Shown here piece by piece: positions 17,430-27,031 of a stretch of DNA of 64,000 bases (position 1 is its first letter; each line of letters opens with the position of its first letter). The notes beneath the pieces are model-generated. The model was not told where the DNA came from and did no database searches. It saw nothing but the letters and a program-made list of their open reading frames with translations. Origin of the DNA: CAKKQX01 sp963734595 (lineage in GTDB: Bacteria > Pseudomonadota > Gammaproteobacteria > Burkholderiales > SG8-41); contig CAVTHV010000018.1 of NCBI GenBank assembly GCA_963734595.1, forward strand, positions 248,001 through 312,000, given 5' to 3'. The translations under genes were made by a program, and so were the position numbers.

Positions 17430-17957
17430 TTACGCCCTGCCGTGCCTGTCACCGCGATGGAAACCGCCATGGCCGTGGCCGCGGCCCGCGAGCACCTTGT
17501 CGGCGACCTGCTGTTGCTCGGGCGACAATGCCGCGTAGAGCGGTTTTTCGACTGCGAGCAGTTCGCTCGTCCGCGTCGCCGCCGCGGCGAGAAACTCCTG
17601 CCTGCGCTCGAGCCGCTCGATGGCGGTCGGGCGCTTGCGCTCGGTGCGCTGGGCCATTTTCTCTTTCCACGTTTTGATGCGCGCGTCCGCGCTCTTCGCG
17701 TGGTTGCGCATCACATCGGCGAACGCGTTCCACTGCGTTTGCTGCGCGTCGGTGATTTTCAGCGCGGTCTTCAGATAGGCGAGGCGCGCTTCGACGCGTT
17801 CGCCGGGAAGGCTGAAGGCTTGCTTGCCGTGATGGAAGCGCTGCGCGTGATGGCCTTGCGGCGTATCGGCCGCCGGACTTCCGGTTTGCGCCATCGTCAG
17901 CGGCGCCGCGGCGGCAAAGCCCGCGGCAATCAGGGTGCTTATGATCAGTTTGTTCAT
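17430..17957 (-). CDS. Spy/CpxP-like LTXXQ-motif periplasmic protein
   Basis: 175 residues with a signal peptide (MNKLIISTLIAAGFAAAAPL then TMAQ). The mature helical protein has two degenerate LTXXQ-type motifs: LKITDAQQTQWNAFADVMRN and LSPEQQQVADKVLAGRG, as in Spy and CpxP, which are periplasmic stress chaperones. Between them is a long basic helix (WKEKMAQRTERKRPTAIERL). The C-terminal tail is His/Gly-rich (GHGHGGFHRGDRHGRA) and could bind metal. It faces the preceding gene across a shared terminator. Stress control is inferred from the family only. Confidence 0.85.
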   Translation of the reverse strand: MNKLIISTLIAAGFAAAAPLTMAQTGSPAADTPQGHHAQRFHHGKQAFSLPGERVEARLAYLKTALKITDAQQTQWNAFADVMRNHAKSADARIKTWKEKMAQRTERKRPTAIERLERRQEFLAAAATRTSELLAVEKPLYAALSPEQQQVADKVLAGRGHGHGGFHRGDRHGRA

Positions 17958-18097
17958 CTTTCGTCTCCAAGGTGGTTGAAAAACCGTCCTCCCAATGATG
18001 GAGGCCTGTCCTTAGGACTGCGGTGCCGGTTGCCCCGTTCCGCGCGATGATGTAACAAAGAGTTGCAGATGTAACGCTGTGTAAATGCAGCGATGCC

Positions 18098-18848
18098 TTA
18101 CCGGGCTTCCGCAGGGGCACCGGCACCCGGCGCCCGGCGGCTGAAACGATATCCCTTGTAACTGAATATCATGCCATCGGGCGTGATCTCCTCCAGCTTG
18201 AGGCCCGGCGCCAGGGACATGCCTTCATGCAGCAGCCGGTCGTTGATGCTGACGAGGCGGTTCTTCGGTTGGCTCGAATAGGCATGAACCGCAATCGACA
18301 TGCCCGGAATCTCCTGCTGTATCTGGACCGGTAGTTCGGCCATCGTCATCACGCTTTGTTCCTGCACGGCGCTGTGCGGCGGGCTTTTGCGGCACAGGCG
18401 TTTCCGCCTTCTTCGGGACGGCAGCAACCACTTTGGGTGGCGCGCGGTGCGCCGGAGTCCTGGCGGGCGCGGGCAGGTCCTCTTCTTTGATGAGCGCACT
18501 CGTGGGCATCGGGGCTGACGGCGCGGCTGATGTCGATTCCTGCGCCCGCGTGCCGGCGATCTCAGGCGATGCGGGCAGAGGCGCCGGCGCGGTTTGGCGC
18601 GGGCTCGATTGGGGCGGCTTCGCTGCGGCGAGAGGCGCGGTTGCAGGAGCCGGTGGCGCCGGCTGCCATGGCCGCAGCCAGCCGATCGCGATGCCGGCGC
18701 CGACCAGCGCCACCCCAAGCAGCACGTACCGCAACGTCGCGGGTGGTTTGGGCGCCGCCACCGTTGCCTGCGCCGTCAGCAGCGTCGGCGCCGTGCCGCG
18801 CTGACGCTGTTTGTCGGATTTCCTGATCGCCTCGAGAATATACGACAT
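18098..18848 (-). CDS. gspB: General secretion pathway protein GspB (one frame shift)
   Basis: The N terminus MSYILEAIRKSDKQRQRGT is diagnostic of GspB/ExeB. A membrane segment (YVLLGVALVGAGIAIGWL) and a long Pro/Ala-rich periplasmic linker follow. The C-terminal T2SSB domain comes after a one-base shift near 18385: IPGMSIAVHAYSSQPKNRLV, SINDRLLHEGMSL, TPDGMIFSYKGYRF. GspB works with the ATPase GspA/ExeA to remodel peptidoglycan so the type II secretin can assemble. Its start is 3 bases past the exeA stop, a typical gspA-gspB operon. Confidence 0.85.
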
Positions 18849-18850
18849 AC

Positions 18851-20487
18851 TTAATTTTTCCCCGGCTCGGGAGCAGCTTCGGTGCCGCCTGATCGGCCAC
18901 GCCGTTCAGGCGCATCAGGGTCTGAGGTCCGACGGCGCCGTCGGGTGTCAATCCCTGGGCGAGTTGAAACTGTTTGACCTGGCGCACCAGGGCATCATCG
19001 AACACCGGATCCGCGGTTGCTTCCGCGGCGCGGCCTTGCGTTTGTGCGAGTTGCTTGCTCAGCCATTCCACAGCCGGTCCACGCTCGCCCGGCCGCATCT
19101 TCTCGCGCAACCGGCGGCATGCGCCACAGCAAGGTATAGTGCCCCGACCATTGTGCCGCCAGGGCGTCAAGAGCGACCGTCCTGGTTTCCGTGCCGATGG
19201 CAAAGGTGGCGGACTTATCTGCAAGCGCAGTCAACGTCGCCTGGAATTCCTGGCCCTGGTCGTCGCTCATGTGCAGCACCGCGGGCCGGTTGAATTGACG
19301 CAGATCATCCAATCCGCCGCGGGCCGTTCGACAGCGCAAACCCAGGCCCGCAGCCTGCTTGCATGCGTCTGCTCCCTGATATTCCGCACCCCATGCGTGG
19401 AACAGCGCGGCGTAAGCCATCGCCTCGCTGCGCGCGCGCGGTTCATCCGCCGGCCATTCCAGCGTAGCCGGCAATGCGGCTTCCGGCTTGGTATTTTCAG
19501 TTGGACCCGCAGCCTTCGCCGGCGCTGCGGTTACGACGGGTTTTGCAATCGCTTGCGGCACCGCCGCCATTTTGGTATCGGGCTGCCCGTTCTGATACAC
19601 CGCCAGCGCGATTGCACCGGCAGCCACCAGAATCAGAATCGCCAGCAGAGGGCGCAGCATGCTGCGGCGCCGTGAACGGGCGGGGGAACACCTCGCGCGC
19701 CGCCTGCGCGAGCGTCGCGCGATCGATTCGCTCCTTGCCCTGCACGAAGGCGCCCAGCAGCGCGCGGTCGCACAGCACGTTGATGACGCGGGGGACGCCG
19801 CCGCTCAAGCGGTACACCCGGCCCACGAGCGCGTTGGGAAACAGCTGCCGCTTTGCTCCCGACACCTCGAGGCGGTGCCGGATATAGGCTGCGACTTCCG
19901 GCCTGGTCAGCGGCCCCAGGTGATAGCGCGCGACGATGCGCTGCGCGAGCTGCCGCAGCTCCGGCCGCTCCAGCATCGCCGCGAGCTCGGGCTGGCCCAG
20001 CAGGATGATCTGCAGCAGCTTGCGCTGGTTGGTTTCCAGATTGGTGAGCAGCCGCATCTGCTCCAGCACGTCGGCGGAGAGGTTCTGCGCCTCGTCGATG
20101 ATCAGCACCGTGTGCCGGCCCCTGGCATGGGCGTCGAGCAGGTAAGCGTTGATGCAATCGACGAACACCTTGATGCTGGTATTGCCGGGCGGATAAGCGA
20201 TGCCGAATTCGACGCAGATGGTCGAGAGCAGCTCCTCCACCGTCAGCTTCGGATTGAAAATGTAGGCCACATCGCAGGACTCGGGAATCTGCTCGAGCAG
20301 GCAACGGCAGATCGTGGTCTTGCCCGCGCCCACCTCGCCCGTGAGCAACACAAATCCGCCATCGCGCATTCACGCCGTAGAGCAGATGCGCGAGCGCCTC
20401 CTGGTGGCGCTGGCTCATGTAGAGATAACGCGGGTCCGGCGCGATGGAGAACGGCGCTTCAGCGAGGCCGAAGTGACTCTGGTACAT
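18851..20487 (-). CDS. gspA: ExeA/GspA type II secretion ATPase with peptidoglycan-binding tail (frameshifted)
   Basis: Starts MYQSHFGLAEAPFSIAPDPR, a typical ExeA head. The AAA ATPase has Walker A LLTGEVGAGKTT, Walker B VLIIDEAQNL and sensor-like IILLGQPELAAML. A membrane segment (LLAILILVAAGAIALAVYQN) leads to a periplasmic part with a C39-peptidase-like region (RARSEAMAYAALFHAWGAEY) and a C-terminal peptidoglycan-binding domain (VKQFQLAQGLTPDGAVGPQT). Shifts near 20370, 19665, 19130 and 18870 break the frame while the family sequence continues. The stop TAA at 18851 assumes the last correction. First gene of the gspAB pair. Confidence 0.85.
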
Positions 20488-20685
20488 GAGGGGGCCTGGG
20501 GTGGGGCGTGTCGGACCATTATAGCGTCAAGCGCTCTACCCCCGCGCCGAGCCAGGATAAATGGCAGGCCGGCAATCCTTTCTCGGCGGATTTCGCGCGG
20601 GACTTTCACGATTCCGGCCCGATACTCCATCCAGGGTGATTGCGTACGGAATGCCGCGCCGACGCAGAGTTGCACGACCCGGAAC

Positions 20686-20716
20686 AAAAAAAGGGCGGCC
20701 GCAGCCGCCCTTTTTT
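20686..20716. terminator. Bidirectional terminator
   Basis: Seven A, then GGGCGGC-CGCA-GCCGCCC, then six T: a perfect GC stem flanked by A and T runs. It can stop the minus-strand Bug gene (stop at 20759) and any opposing transcript. Confidence 0.85.
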
Positions 20717-20758
20717 CACTGACCCCCGCCTTCGCGGGGACACTTTGTCAGGGATCTC

Positions 20759-21745
20759 TTAGTAGGCTTTCAGCTTGGCGATGCGGATCGCGTTGCCGAA
20801 GTTCTGCCACTCGGAATCGATGAACTTGGCGAACTCTGCCGGGGTGTCGGTCTCCGGGTCGCCGCCCGCGCGTTCCATCAATTTTGCCGTGTCGGGTTCG
20901 TTCACCGTCTTGACGAGCGCGGCATGCAGCTTGGCGATGATCGGTTTCGGCGTGCCTTTGGGCGCGAGCAGGCCGATCCAGCCGCCCGAGAAAAAGCCCG
21001 GCAATCCCGACTCGATCAGCGTGGGCAGTTCCGGCATCAGCGCCATGCGTTTCTTGCCGCCGCTCGCGAGCGCGCGCAGGCGGCCCGCGCGGATGTGGCC
21101 CACCACGGCCGGCGCGGGGGTGATCGTGACCTGCGATTCGCCGGCGATGACCGCGCCGACCGAGGCGCCGCCGCCCTTGTAGGGCACATGGACCACGTCA
21201 AGCTTTGCAGCGCTCGCCAGCAGCACGCCTGCCAGATGGCTCTGCGTGCCCGCGCCGGCGTTCGCCATGTTGAGCTTGCCGGGATTGGCGCCGGCGTAAG
21301 CGATCAGCTCTTTCAGGCTGTGCACGGGCAGTTTGGGATTGACCACCAGGATGTTCTGGGTGACGGCGATCAGGGAAATCGGCTCGAAACTCTTGGCCGG
21401 ATCGTACTTGAGCTTGCCGACGATCTGCGGGCCGATCGACTGCGAGGCGGTGGCGGTCGCGAACAGCGTGTACCCGTCCGGGGTCGCGAACGCGGTCAGT
21501 TCGCCGGCGATGGTGCCGCCCGCGCCGGGGCGGTTGTCGACCACGATCTGCTGGCCGAGCAGCGCGCCCATCTTGGCGGACACGATGCGGCTGATCGTGT
21601 CGTTCGACGCGCCGGGATTCTGCGGGACGATGAGCCGGATCGGCCTGCTGGGATAATTCGCCGCGGCGTCGGCGGCGGTGGCGAGTCCCTGGTGAAACAG
21701 TGCGGCGATGCCGAGTACAAGTGCTGATTTCAAAGTGCGCTGCAT
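20759..21745 (-). CDS. Bug family tripartite tricarboxylate transporter receptor
   Basis: 328-residue periplasmic receptor. Signal peptide MQRTLKSALVLGIAALFHQG then LATAADA. Family motifs: NYPSRPIRLIVPQNPGASND, QIVVDNRPGAGGTIAGE, FATPDGYTLFA, LDVVHVPYKGGGASVGAVIA and LLAPKGTPKPIIAKLHAAL. Bug proteins bind small carboxylates or aromatics with a Venus-flytrap fold; the ligand is not predictable here. A single transcription unit with a strong terminator after it and a GGAGAA ribosome site before ATG 21745. Confidence 0.93.
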   Translation of the reverse strand: MQRTLKSALVLGIAALFHQGLATAADAAANYPSRPIRLIVPQNPGASNDTISRIVSAKMGALLGQQIVVDNRPGAGGTIAGELTAFATPDGYTLFATATASQSIGPQIVGKLKYDPAKSFEPISLIAVTQNILVVNPKLPVHSLKELIAYAGANPGKLNMANAGAGTQSHLAGVLLASAAKLDVVHVPYKGGGASVGAVIAGESQVTITPAPAVVGHIRAGRLRALASGGKKRMALMPELPTLIESGLPGFFSGGWIGLLAPKGTPKPIIAKLHAALVKTVNEPDTAKLMERAGGDPETDTPAEFAKFIDSEWQNFGNAIRIAKLKAY

Positions 21746-22234
21746 GGTGGTTCTCCTCGTTTCTTGATAATGATGTCAGCGGTGGTTACCGGAGTGCAAG
21801 ACTTGCTTGCGGTGTACCGGGCGCCGGAGCCGATAATTTTTTGACCCGATGTCAGGCGGCCCATAGAATAATGCAGAGTACCCTCGCAGCGCAACCAGAA
21901 GCAGTGCGATTGCCCGCATCAGTTATGTAGACCCGGCCAGCATCACCGATCCGCAGATCAGGCGCTGGCTGAAGACACTATCGGCCAAACAGGGCGAACT
22001 CGACGCTTTCCTGAAAGAGAAACAAAAAAATGGCTGCCGATAAGATCAAGTTCAAAGTCAAAAAGCATTAACCACAGAGAGCACAGAGAACACAGAGAAA
22101 GAAAAACATCACGGATCGGTTCGGAATTCTCCACTCTCTGTGTACCCGTCAAGCGCACCCGTCGAGCGGGTGTTGAAAAGAGTCTAGCTCTTGGCGGTCC
22201 TATAGCGGCTAGTTTTTGAATTTGTTACGGGTTC
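21746..22234. other. Intergenic stretch with a CMD-like remnant and a repeat
   Basis: About 490 bases. On the plus strand 21907-22041 encodes ARISYVDPASITDPQIRRWL followed by KTLSAKQGELDAFLKEKQKN and a stop. The first part resembles the N terminus of carboxymuconolactone-decarboxylase-family proteins (MARISYVDPATI type), without the rest, so it looks like a remnant. At 22061-22143 a CACAGAG-type repeat follows. Confidence 0.4.
22061..22143. repeat. CACAGAG-type repeat, right arm short
   Basis: Left arm AAAAGCATTAACCACAGAG with AGCACAGAGAACACAGAG; only CTCTCTGTG remains of the right arm at about 22134-22142. The head AAAAGCATTAA is the same as in the CGCAAAGGA class, so the two repeat classes share their outer end. 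Confidence 0.65.
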
Positions 22235-23394
22235 TCAGGACTGCAGCCGCCGCAGCATCCACGGCATCACCACCTTTTCGAAGATCGCGGGACTTGGCCA
22301 TTGCGGCGAGCGGCCCATGTGCCCGCCGGCCGGGTTGACCCACGCTTCCTTGGCGTCGCCGTGCTGCAGCAGCACGAAGATGTCCGCGATCGGTATCTGG
22401 GAATCGCGTGCGCCGTTGACCAGCAGCATCGGCGCCGAGGGCTGGTCGAGCAGTCCTGAATCGAGCAGCGAAAATTTCTGCGCGCGTTCGAGCAGGTCTT
22501 CGATGGAGGCAGCCCCGAACAGCGCCGCCTTGGCCTCGAAGTAATCGTAAAGGTACTCGTCGGTTTTCAGCGACCGGCGCAGCCAGTCCGGCTGGAAATA
22601 GCCGTGCACCGGCCCGCCGTGCACCACGCTGCCGCGCAGGCGGGCGCGCTCGGTGTGCCCGAGCTTGGCGGCCCAGTAGCCGCTCCAGCTGCGGCCCTGC
22701 ACCACGATGCGCCCGGCGTCGACGTCCCGGCGCGTGGCGAGATAGTCGAGCGCGGCGGAGAACATGCGGTCGCTGTCGGGCGTGGCGATCTCGATGGGCG
22801 CGTCCCCGGTGCCCGGCAGATCGATCGCGAACAGGCCGATGCCGTGCTGCAGATAGTGGTCGCTGTAGGCGGCGATGTCCTCCTTGCGCGAATCGAGCCC
22901 GGCGATGGCGAAGACGAGGGGCGACGGGCGCACATTTGCCGGCAGCCGCAGGTAGGCGACGATCTCCTTGCCTTCGAACGGGATGCGCACCACTTCCATC
23001 GCCGGCTCGAGCAGCCGGCTGTACTGGCGGAAGATTTCGTGCGCGCGCTGCTTTGCGTGCTGTTTTGCCGGTGAATTTTCCACCGGCCAGCGCGCAAAAT
23101 GGTGGAGGCGCCAGGCGCGCCAATAGTGTTCGCGCACCACGTCGGCGGCGGCCCCGGGCTGACTGCGCGCTGGTGATGTGTTGTTCAGCGATATTGCTCC
23201 ACGCCTGCGCCCATTGGTCGCGATCCAGGCTGTCGATCTGCGCCAGCGCGGCGCGCGCATCCTCGGATCCGATGCCGCCGAGCGGCGGCATATTGCGGTC
23301 GGCCCGGCGCTGCACTTCCTGCTTGAGTTCGGAGAGACTGCGCGAGCCTCCGGTGATCAGATCGTTGGCGGCTCGCGGCGGCGTTGGGGGGCAT
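22235..23394 (-). CDS. Alpha/beta hydrolase of the FrsA-like type (two frame shifts)
   Basis: About 386 residues. The N terminus (MPPNAAASRQ) and ADRNMPPLGGIGSEDARAAL with AQIDSLDRDQWAQAWSNIAE form a helical cap in two frames. The hydrolase domain is then continuous: VFAIAGLDSRKEDIAAYSDH, the nucleophile elbow VVQGRSWSGYWAAK (GRSWSG), ARDSQIPIADIFVL (acid) and NPAGGHMGRSP (His). Overall it resembles the hydrolase at 11421, so both may attack C-C or ester bonds of similar carbon sources. Cytoplasmic. ATG 23394 follows AGGAG. Confidence 0.75.
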
Positions 23395-23567
23395 GATGGC
23401 TCCTGTTGTGTGGAAAGTCGCCGGCAACATTACCATTACGGCGCCCCGGTGGGGAATGGGAAAGTCCCCGGAACGGCCGTCGCAACCGGCATACCGGGCC
23501 CGGATAGCGGAACTTGCCGCATGCGGTGGTGTCCTTCGACTCTACGGTTTTCAGCTAAGATGACAGC

Positions 23568-24449
23568 ATGAGATGGCGTAAATGGATCGTTGTGGTGCTG
23601 GTGGCGGCGCTTTCGGCCTGCGCCACCGCGCCGGTCGACTACACGGCCGCGGACGCGCCGCGCACCGCGCAGATCACGCCGGTCAAGTTGAAGCGGCCGG
23701 TGATCGGTCTCGTGCTCGGCGCCGGCGGCTCCCGCGGCTTCGCCCACGTCGGCGTCATCAAGGCGCTGGAAGCTGCCGGCATCGAGCCTGATCTCGTCGT
23801 CGGGGCCAGTTCCGGTGCCATCGTCGCTTCTCTTTATGCCGGGGGCTTCCGCTCCGCGTCGCTCGAGAAAATCGCGCTGCAGGTGGAGGACCGGGATCTT
23901 TTCGACTTCACGCTGTTCGGGCCCGGGGTCATCGAAGGCGGGCGCCTGCAGGAGTTCGTCAACGAAACGCTCGGCAACCGGCCGATCGAAGCGCTCGACA
24001 AGCCGTTTGCCGCCGTCGCCGCGGAGCGCGAGACCAGCCGCATGACGGTGTTCAATCACGGCAATACCGGCGTGGCGGTGCGCGCATCGGCGAGCGTGCC
24101 GAAGCTGTTCTGGCCCGTGATCATACGCGGCGCGGAATACGTCGATGGCGGGACGGCGAGCCGCGTGCCGGTGCCGGTGGCGCGCGCCATGGGCGCCGAC
24201 GTCGTCATCGCAGTCGATGTGTCCTGGCGCGGGTCGGAGGACGCCAACCAGGCCGATGTCGTGATCCGGCCGCCGACCATCCGCACGCGAATCACCGATT
24301 TAAATCACAAGGTCGAAAACATGGCGGCCGGCGAGGAAGCGGCGCGCGCGGCCATTCCGCGCATCCGCGAACTGATCGCGAGGGTCGCGAGCGAGAAAAC
24401 GCGCATCGCGAACCTTGGCTTCGTTCCGGTCGCCGCGGCTGCGCGCTAG
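23568..24449 (+). CDS. Patatin-like phospholipase, lipoprotein (RssA/NTE type)
   Basis: 293 residues. The lipoprotein signal MRWRKWIVVVLVAALSAC carries the lipobox LSAC (Cys 18). The patatin domain has the oxyanion hole GLVLGAGGSRGFAHVGVIKA, the nucleophile VVGASSGAIVAS (GxSxG) and the catalytic Asp in EYVDGGTASRVPVPVARAMG. It hydrolyses phospholipids or lysophospholipids at the membrane surface, by family. The C terminus is helical and charged. Single gene, followed by an inverted-arm repeat. No clear operon partner. Confidence 0.9.
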   Translation: MRWRKWIVVVLVAALSACATAPVDYTAADAPRTAQITPVKLKRPVIGLVLGAGGSRGFAHVGVIKALEAAGIEPDLVVGASSGAIVASLYAGGFRSASLEKIALQVEDRDLFDFTLFGPGVIEGGRLQEFVNETLGNRPIEALDKPFAAVAAERETSRMTVFNHGNTGVAVRASASVPKLFWPVIIRGAEYVDGGTASRVPVPVARAMGADVVIAVDVSWRGSEDANQADVVIRPPTIRTRITDLNHKVENMAAGEEAARAAIPRIRELIARVASEKTRIANLGFVPVAAAAR

Positions 24450-24458
24450 AAAAACGTG

Positions 24459-24690
24459 AAAGCATAGACACGAAGGACACAAAGGACACGAAGGAAGGCA
24501 AAAAACAAATAAATGTCCCGGAATATCATTATGAAAACAACCGGGACTTTGCAAAGCTACCGTTTCAGCACATTGGACATAAAGTATCGCCTGATTTCAT
24601 TTCGATTGATTTGATTTCTCTGTGGCATATTTGTCCTGTTCGTGTCTTCCTTCGTGTCCTTTGCGTCCTTCGCGTTCATGCTTTCTTCTT
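24459..24690. repeat. Inverted-arm repeat, mixed CACAAAGGA/CGCAAAGGA units
   Basis: The left arm (24459-24497) has GACACGAAGGACACAAAGGA units. The right arm (about 24643-24686) is CTTCCTTCGTGTCCTTTGCG and onward to GTTCATGCTTTC. The spacer of about 145 bases is AT-rich with no gene. Confidence 0.75.
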
Positions 24691-24723
24691 CAGCGGTGAG
24701 ACAATCAAGGGAGGAGAGTCATC

Positions 24724-25941
24724 GTGGCTGATCAACGCCCGTTCGCGGGCATCAAGGTGCTCGATCTCACGCGCGTGCTGGCGGGGCCGTTCTGCGCTTA
24801 TCAGCTCGGGCTGCTCGGCGCCGAGGTCATCAAGATCGAGCGGCCCGGCCGCGGCGAAACGGTGCGCTGGCGCGCCGAAGCCGATCCGTCCTTCGGCAGG
24901 CAGGGCATGTCGCTGGGTTTCATGACCCAGTCGGCCAACAAGCGTTTTCTCACCCTCGATATCGACAAACCCGAAGGCCGGGACATTTTCCTGAAGCTTG
25001 CCGCGGACGCCGACGTCGTGATTCAGAATCTGCGGTCGGGCTCGGCGGAGAAGCGCGGCATCGGCTACGAGGACATCAAGGCGGCCAATCCGAAGGCGAT
25101 CTTCTGCGCGATCACGGCCTACGGCACCAGCGGCCCGAAAAAAAGCCATCCCGCGTACGACAGCGTGATCCAGGCCTGGTCCGGGCTGATGAGCATCACC
25201 GGCACGCCGCAGAGCGCGCCGCTCAAGGTCGGACCGCCCGTCATCGACTATGCGACGGGCATCGCCGCGGCCTACGCGGTTTCGGCTGCGCTTTATCAGC
25301 GCAGCCATACCGGCACGGGCCAGTTCATCGATCTGTCGATGCTCGACACGACGATGATACTCATGTCATCGGTCGTCACCGCGTACCTCAATACCGGTGT
25401 GCCGCCCAAGCCGGCGGGCAATGACGCGTCGAGCCGCGCGCCGGCGTCCACCACGTTCAACACCGCCGACGGCCTGCTCGCGCTCGCCATCAACGAAGAA
25501 CATCAGTATCAGAACCTGCTCAAGGGCCTCGGACTGGAAGCGCTCAACGGCGATCCGCGTTTCGCCGAGCCTGCGGCACGGCGCGACAACGTGCCGGCGC
25601 TGCGGGCGGCGCTGCAACAGGCGCTGATGACGCGCACTGCGCTGGAATGGGAAACGCTGCTCAATGAATTGTGCGTGCCCGCGGGTCGGGTGCGCACCGT
25701 GCCGGACTGCGTCGCCGATGCGCAGATCGCATCGCGCGGATTGTTTCACACCTTTCCGGCGGGCGAGACTGGATTTGCGCGTGACCTCCAGGTGCCGCTC
25801 GCACCGTTTCGCTTCGAACATGACGGGCCGAAGGCGGAAACGCCGCCGCGGCCGGTTGGCGCCGATACCGATGCGATATTAAACGAACTGGGTTTCAGCG
25901 GCGCAGACGTGCAGCGCCTGCGCGAGCGCGGCGTTATCTGA
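24724..25941 (+). CDS. CoA-transferase family III (CaiB/BaiF-like)
   Basis: 405 residues of the formyl-CoA transferase type, moving CoA between carboxylic acids in the cytoplasm. Family features: IKVLDLTRVLAGPFCAYQLG at the start, GLLGAEVIKIERPGRGETVR, SANKRFLTLDIDKPEGRDIF, the ITAYGTSGPKKSHPAYDSVI region that carries the catalytic Asp (DS), and VGPPVIDYATGIAAAYAVSA. The C-terminal small domain follows. GTG 24724 is the start, after GGGAGGAGAG. Its stop overlaps the end of the convergent gluQ gene by 8 bases. Such genes are frequent near Bug receptors in this group, suggesting activation of imported acids. Confidence 0.93.
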   Translation: MADQRPFAGIKVLDLTRVLAGPFCAYQLGLLGAEVIKIERPGRGETVRWRAEADPSFGRQGMSLGFMTQSANKRFLTLDIDKPEGRDIFLKLAADADVVIQNLRSGSAEKRGIGYEDIKAANPKAIFCAITAYGTSGPKKSHPAYDSVIQAWSGLMSITGTPQSAPLKVGPPVIDYATGIAAAYAVSAALYQRSHTGTGQFIDLSMLDTTMILMSSVVTAYLNTGVPPKPAGNDASSRAPASTTFNTADGLLALAINEEHQYQNLLKGLGLEALNGDPRFAEPAARRDNVPALRAALQQALMTRTALEWETLLNELCVPAGRVRTVPDCVADAQIASRGLFHTFPAGETGFARDLQVPLAPFRFEHDGPKAETPPRPVGADTDAILNELGFSGADVQRLRERGVI

Positions 25942-26833
25942 GCGCCGACTGCTGTATGCGCGTCCGCGGCACGCGCCCGATCTGCCAGTGGGACAGCGCC
26001 CATCGCCAGATCGCGTCAACACCCGCGGCGGCCAGATCCGCGGGCGGGTGCTGGCCCAGAAACAACAGAGCGTCGACCAGAAACGGCGCGGGCCGCGATG
26101 GATCGACGGGCGGCGCCAGCGTCTGTTTGCTGAGCTTCTCGCCATGCTCGTTGACCGCCACCGGCAGATGGGCATAACGCGGCTGCGGCAAACCGAGCCG
26201 CTGCTGCAGGTAGATCTGGCGCGGCGTCGAGTCGAGCAGATCGGCGCCGCGCACGACGTCGGTGATTCCCTGTTCCGCGTCGTCGACGACTACCGCGAGC
26301 TGGTAGGCAAATATCCCGTCGAAGCGGAAGAGCACGAAATCGCCGACGGCCGTTTCCACGTTTTGCGCGATGCGGCCCTGCAGCGCATCGTCGAATTCGA
26401 TATTGGCGCCGCGCGTATCGATCCGCAGCACGCGCGCGGGCTTGCCTGGCGGCAGCCCCGAGCGGCAGGTTCCGGGATAGACATAACCTTCGATGCCGGC
26501 GATGCCCGAATCGGCGATTTCGCGCCGGCTGCAGGCGCAGAAATAAACCAGCTTGCGCTGCCGCAGCTCGTGCAGCGCCGCGTGATAAGCATCGCTGTGC
26601 GTGCTTTGGTAGACGACCGCGCCGTCCCAGCGCATGCCGCAGGCCTCGAGCGTGCGCAGGATGTCGTCGCCCGCTCCCGGCACCACGCGCGGCGTATCGA
26701 GGTCTTCGATGCGCACCAGCCACTCGCCGCCGCGGGTCTTCGCCTCGAGATAGCTGCCGACTGCCGCGACCAGCGAGCCGAAGTGCAGCGGGCCGGTAGG
26801 CGAAGGCGCGAAACGGCCGCGATAAGGTTTCAT
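25934..26833 (-). CDS. gluQ: Glutamyl-Q tRNA(Asp) synthetase
   Basis: 299 residues, a truncated GluRS paralogue that attaches glutamate to the queuosine base of tRNA(Asp). Seen: RGRFAPSPTGPLHFGSLVAA (HIGH-like HFGS), RIEDLDTPRVVPGAGDDILR, the zinc-binding Cys pair CACSRRE with YPGTC, FAYQLAVVVDDAEQGITDVV and KLSKQ (KMSKS-like). There is no anticodon-binding domain, as expected. ATG 26833 is chosen over an upstream in-frame start because MKPYRGRFAPSPTG matches the family. Convergent with and overlapping the CoA-transferase gene. Confidence 0.95.
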   Translation of the reverse strand: MKPYRGRFAPSPTGPLHFGSLVAAVGSYLEAKTRGGEWLVRIEDLDTPRVVPGAGDDILRTLEACGMRWDGAVVYQSTHSDAYHAALHELRQRKLVYFCACSRREIADSGIAGIEGYVYPGTCRSGLPPGKPARVLRIDTRGANIEFDDALQGRIAQNVETAVGDFVLFRFDGIFAYQLAVVVDDAEQGITDVVRGADLLDSTPRQIYLQQRLGLPQPRYAHLPVAVNEHGEKLSKQTLAPPVDPSRPAPFLVDALLFLGQHPPADLAAAGVDAIWRWALSHWQIGRVPRTRIQQSALR

Positions 26834-27031
26834 GCGCCAAGTGTAATTAATGCGTTGACAGCGCACGAGGACGCGATAGCGTCGCATCAGGCAATGCCTT
26901 GGCCGTATAAATATAAGCCGTTGTTTTTATTTATATATATGCTTTTCCTTCGCGGCCATTGTTTTTTTGAATTAGGAAGTAACTGAGCGGCGCCTGATAA
27001 AATTCCAGCTTCACCGACTTTCTCCACGTCC

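Noticed and set aside
22235..23394. Horizontal acquisition of the FrsA-like hydrolase
   Set aside because: Its GC content and codon choice look like those of its neighbours and there is no mobile element beside it.
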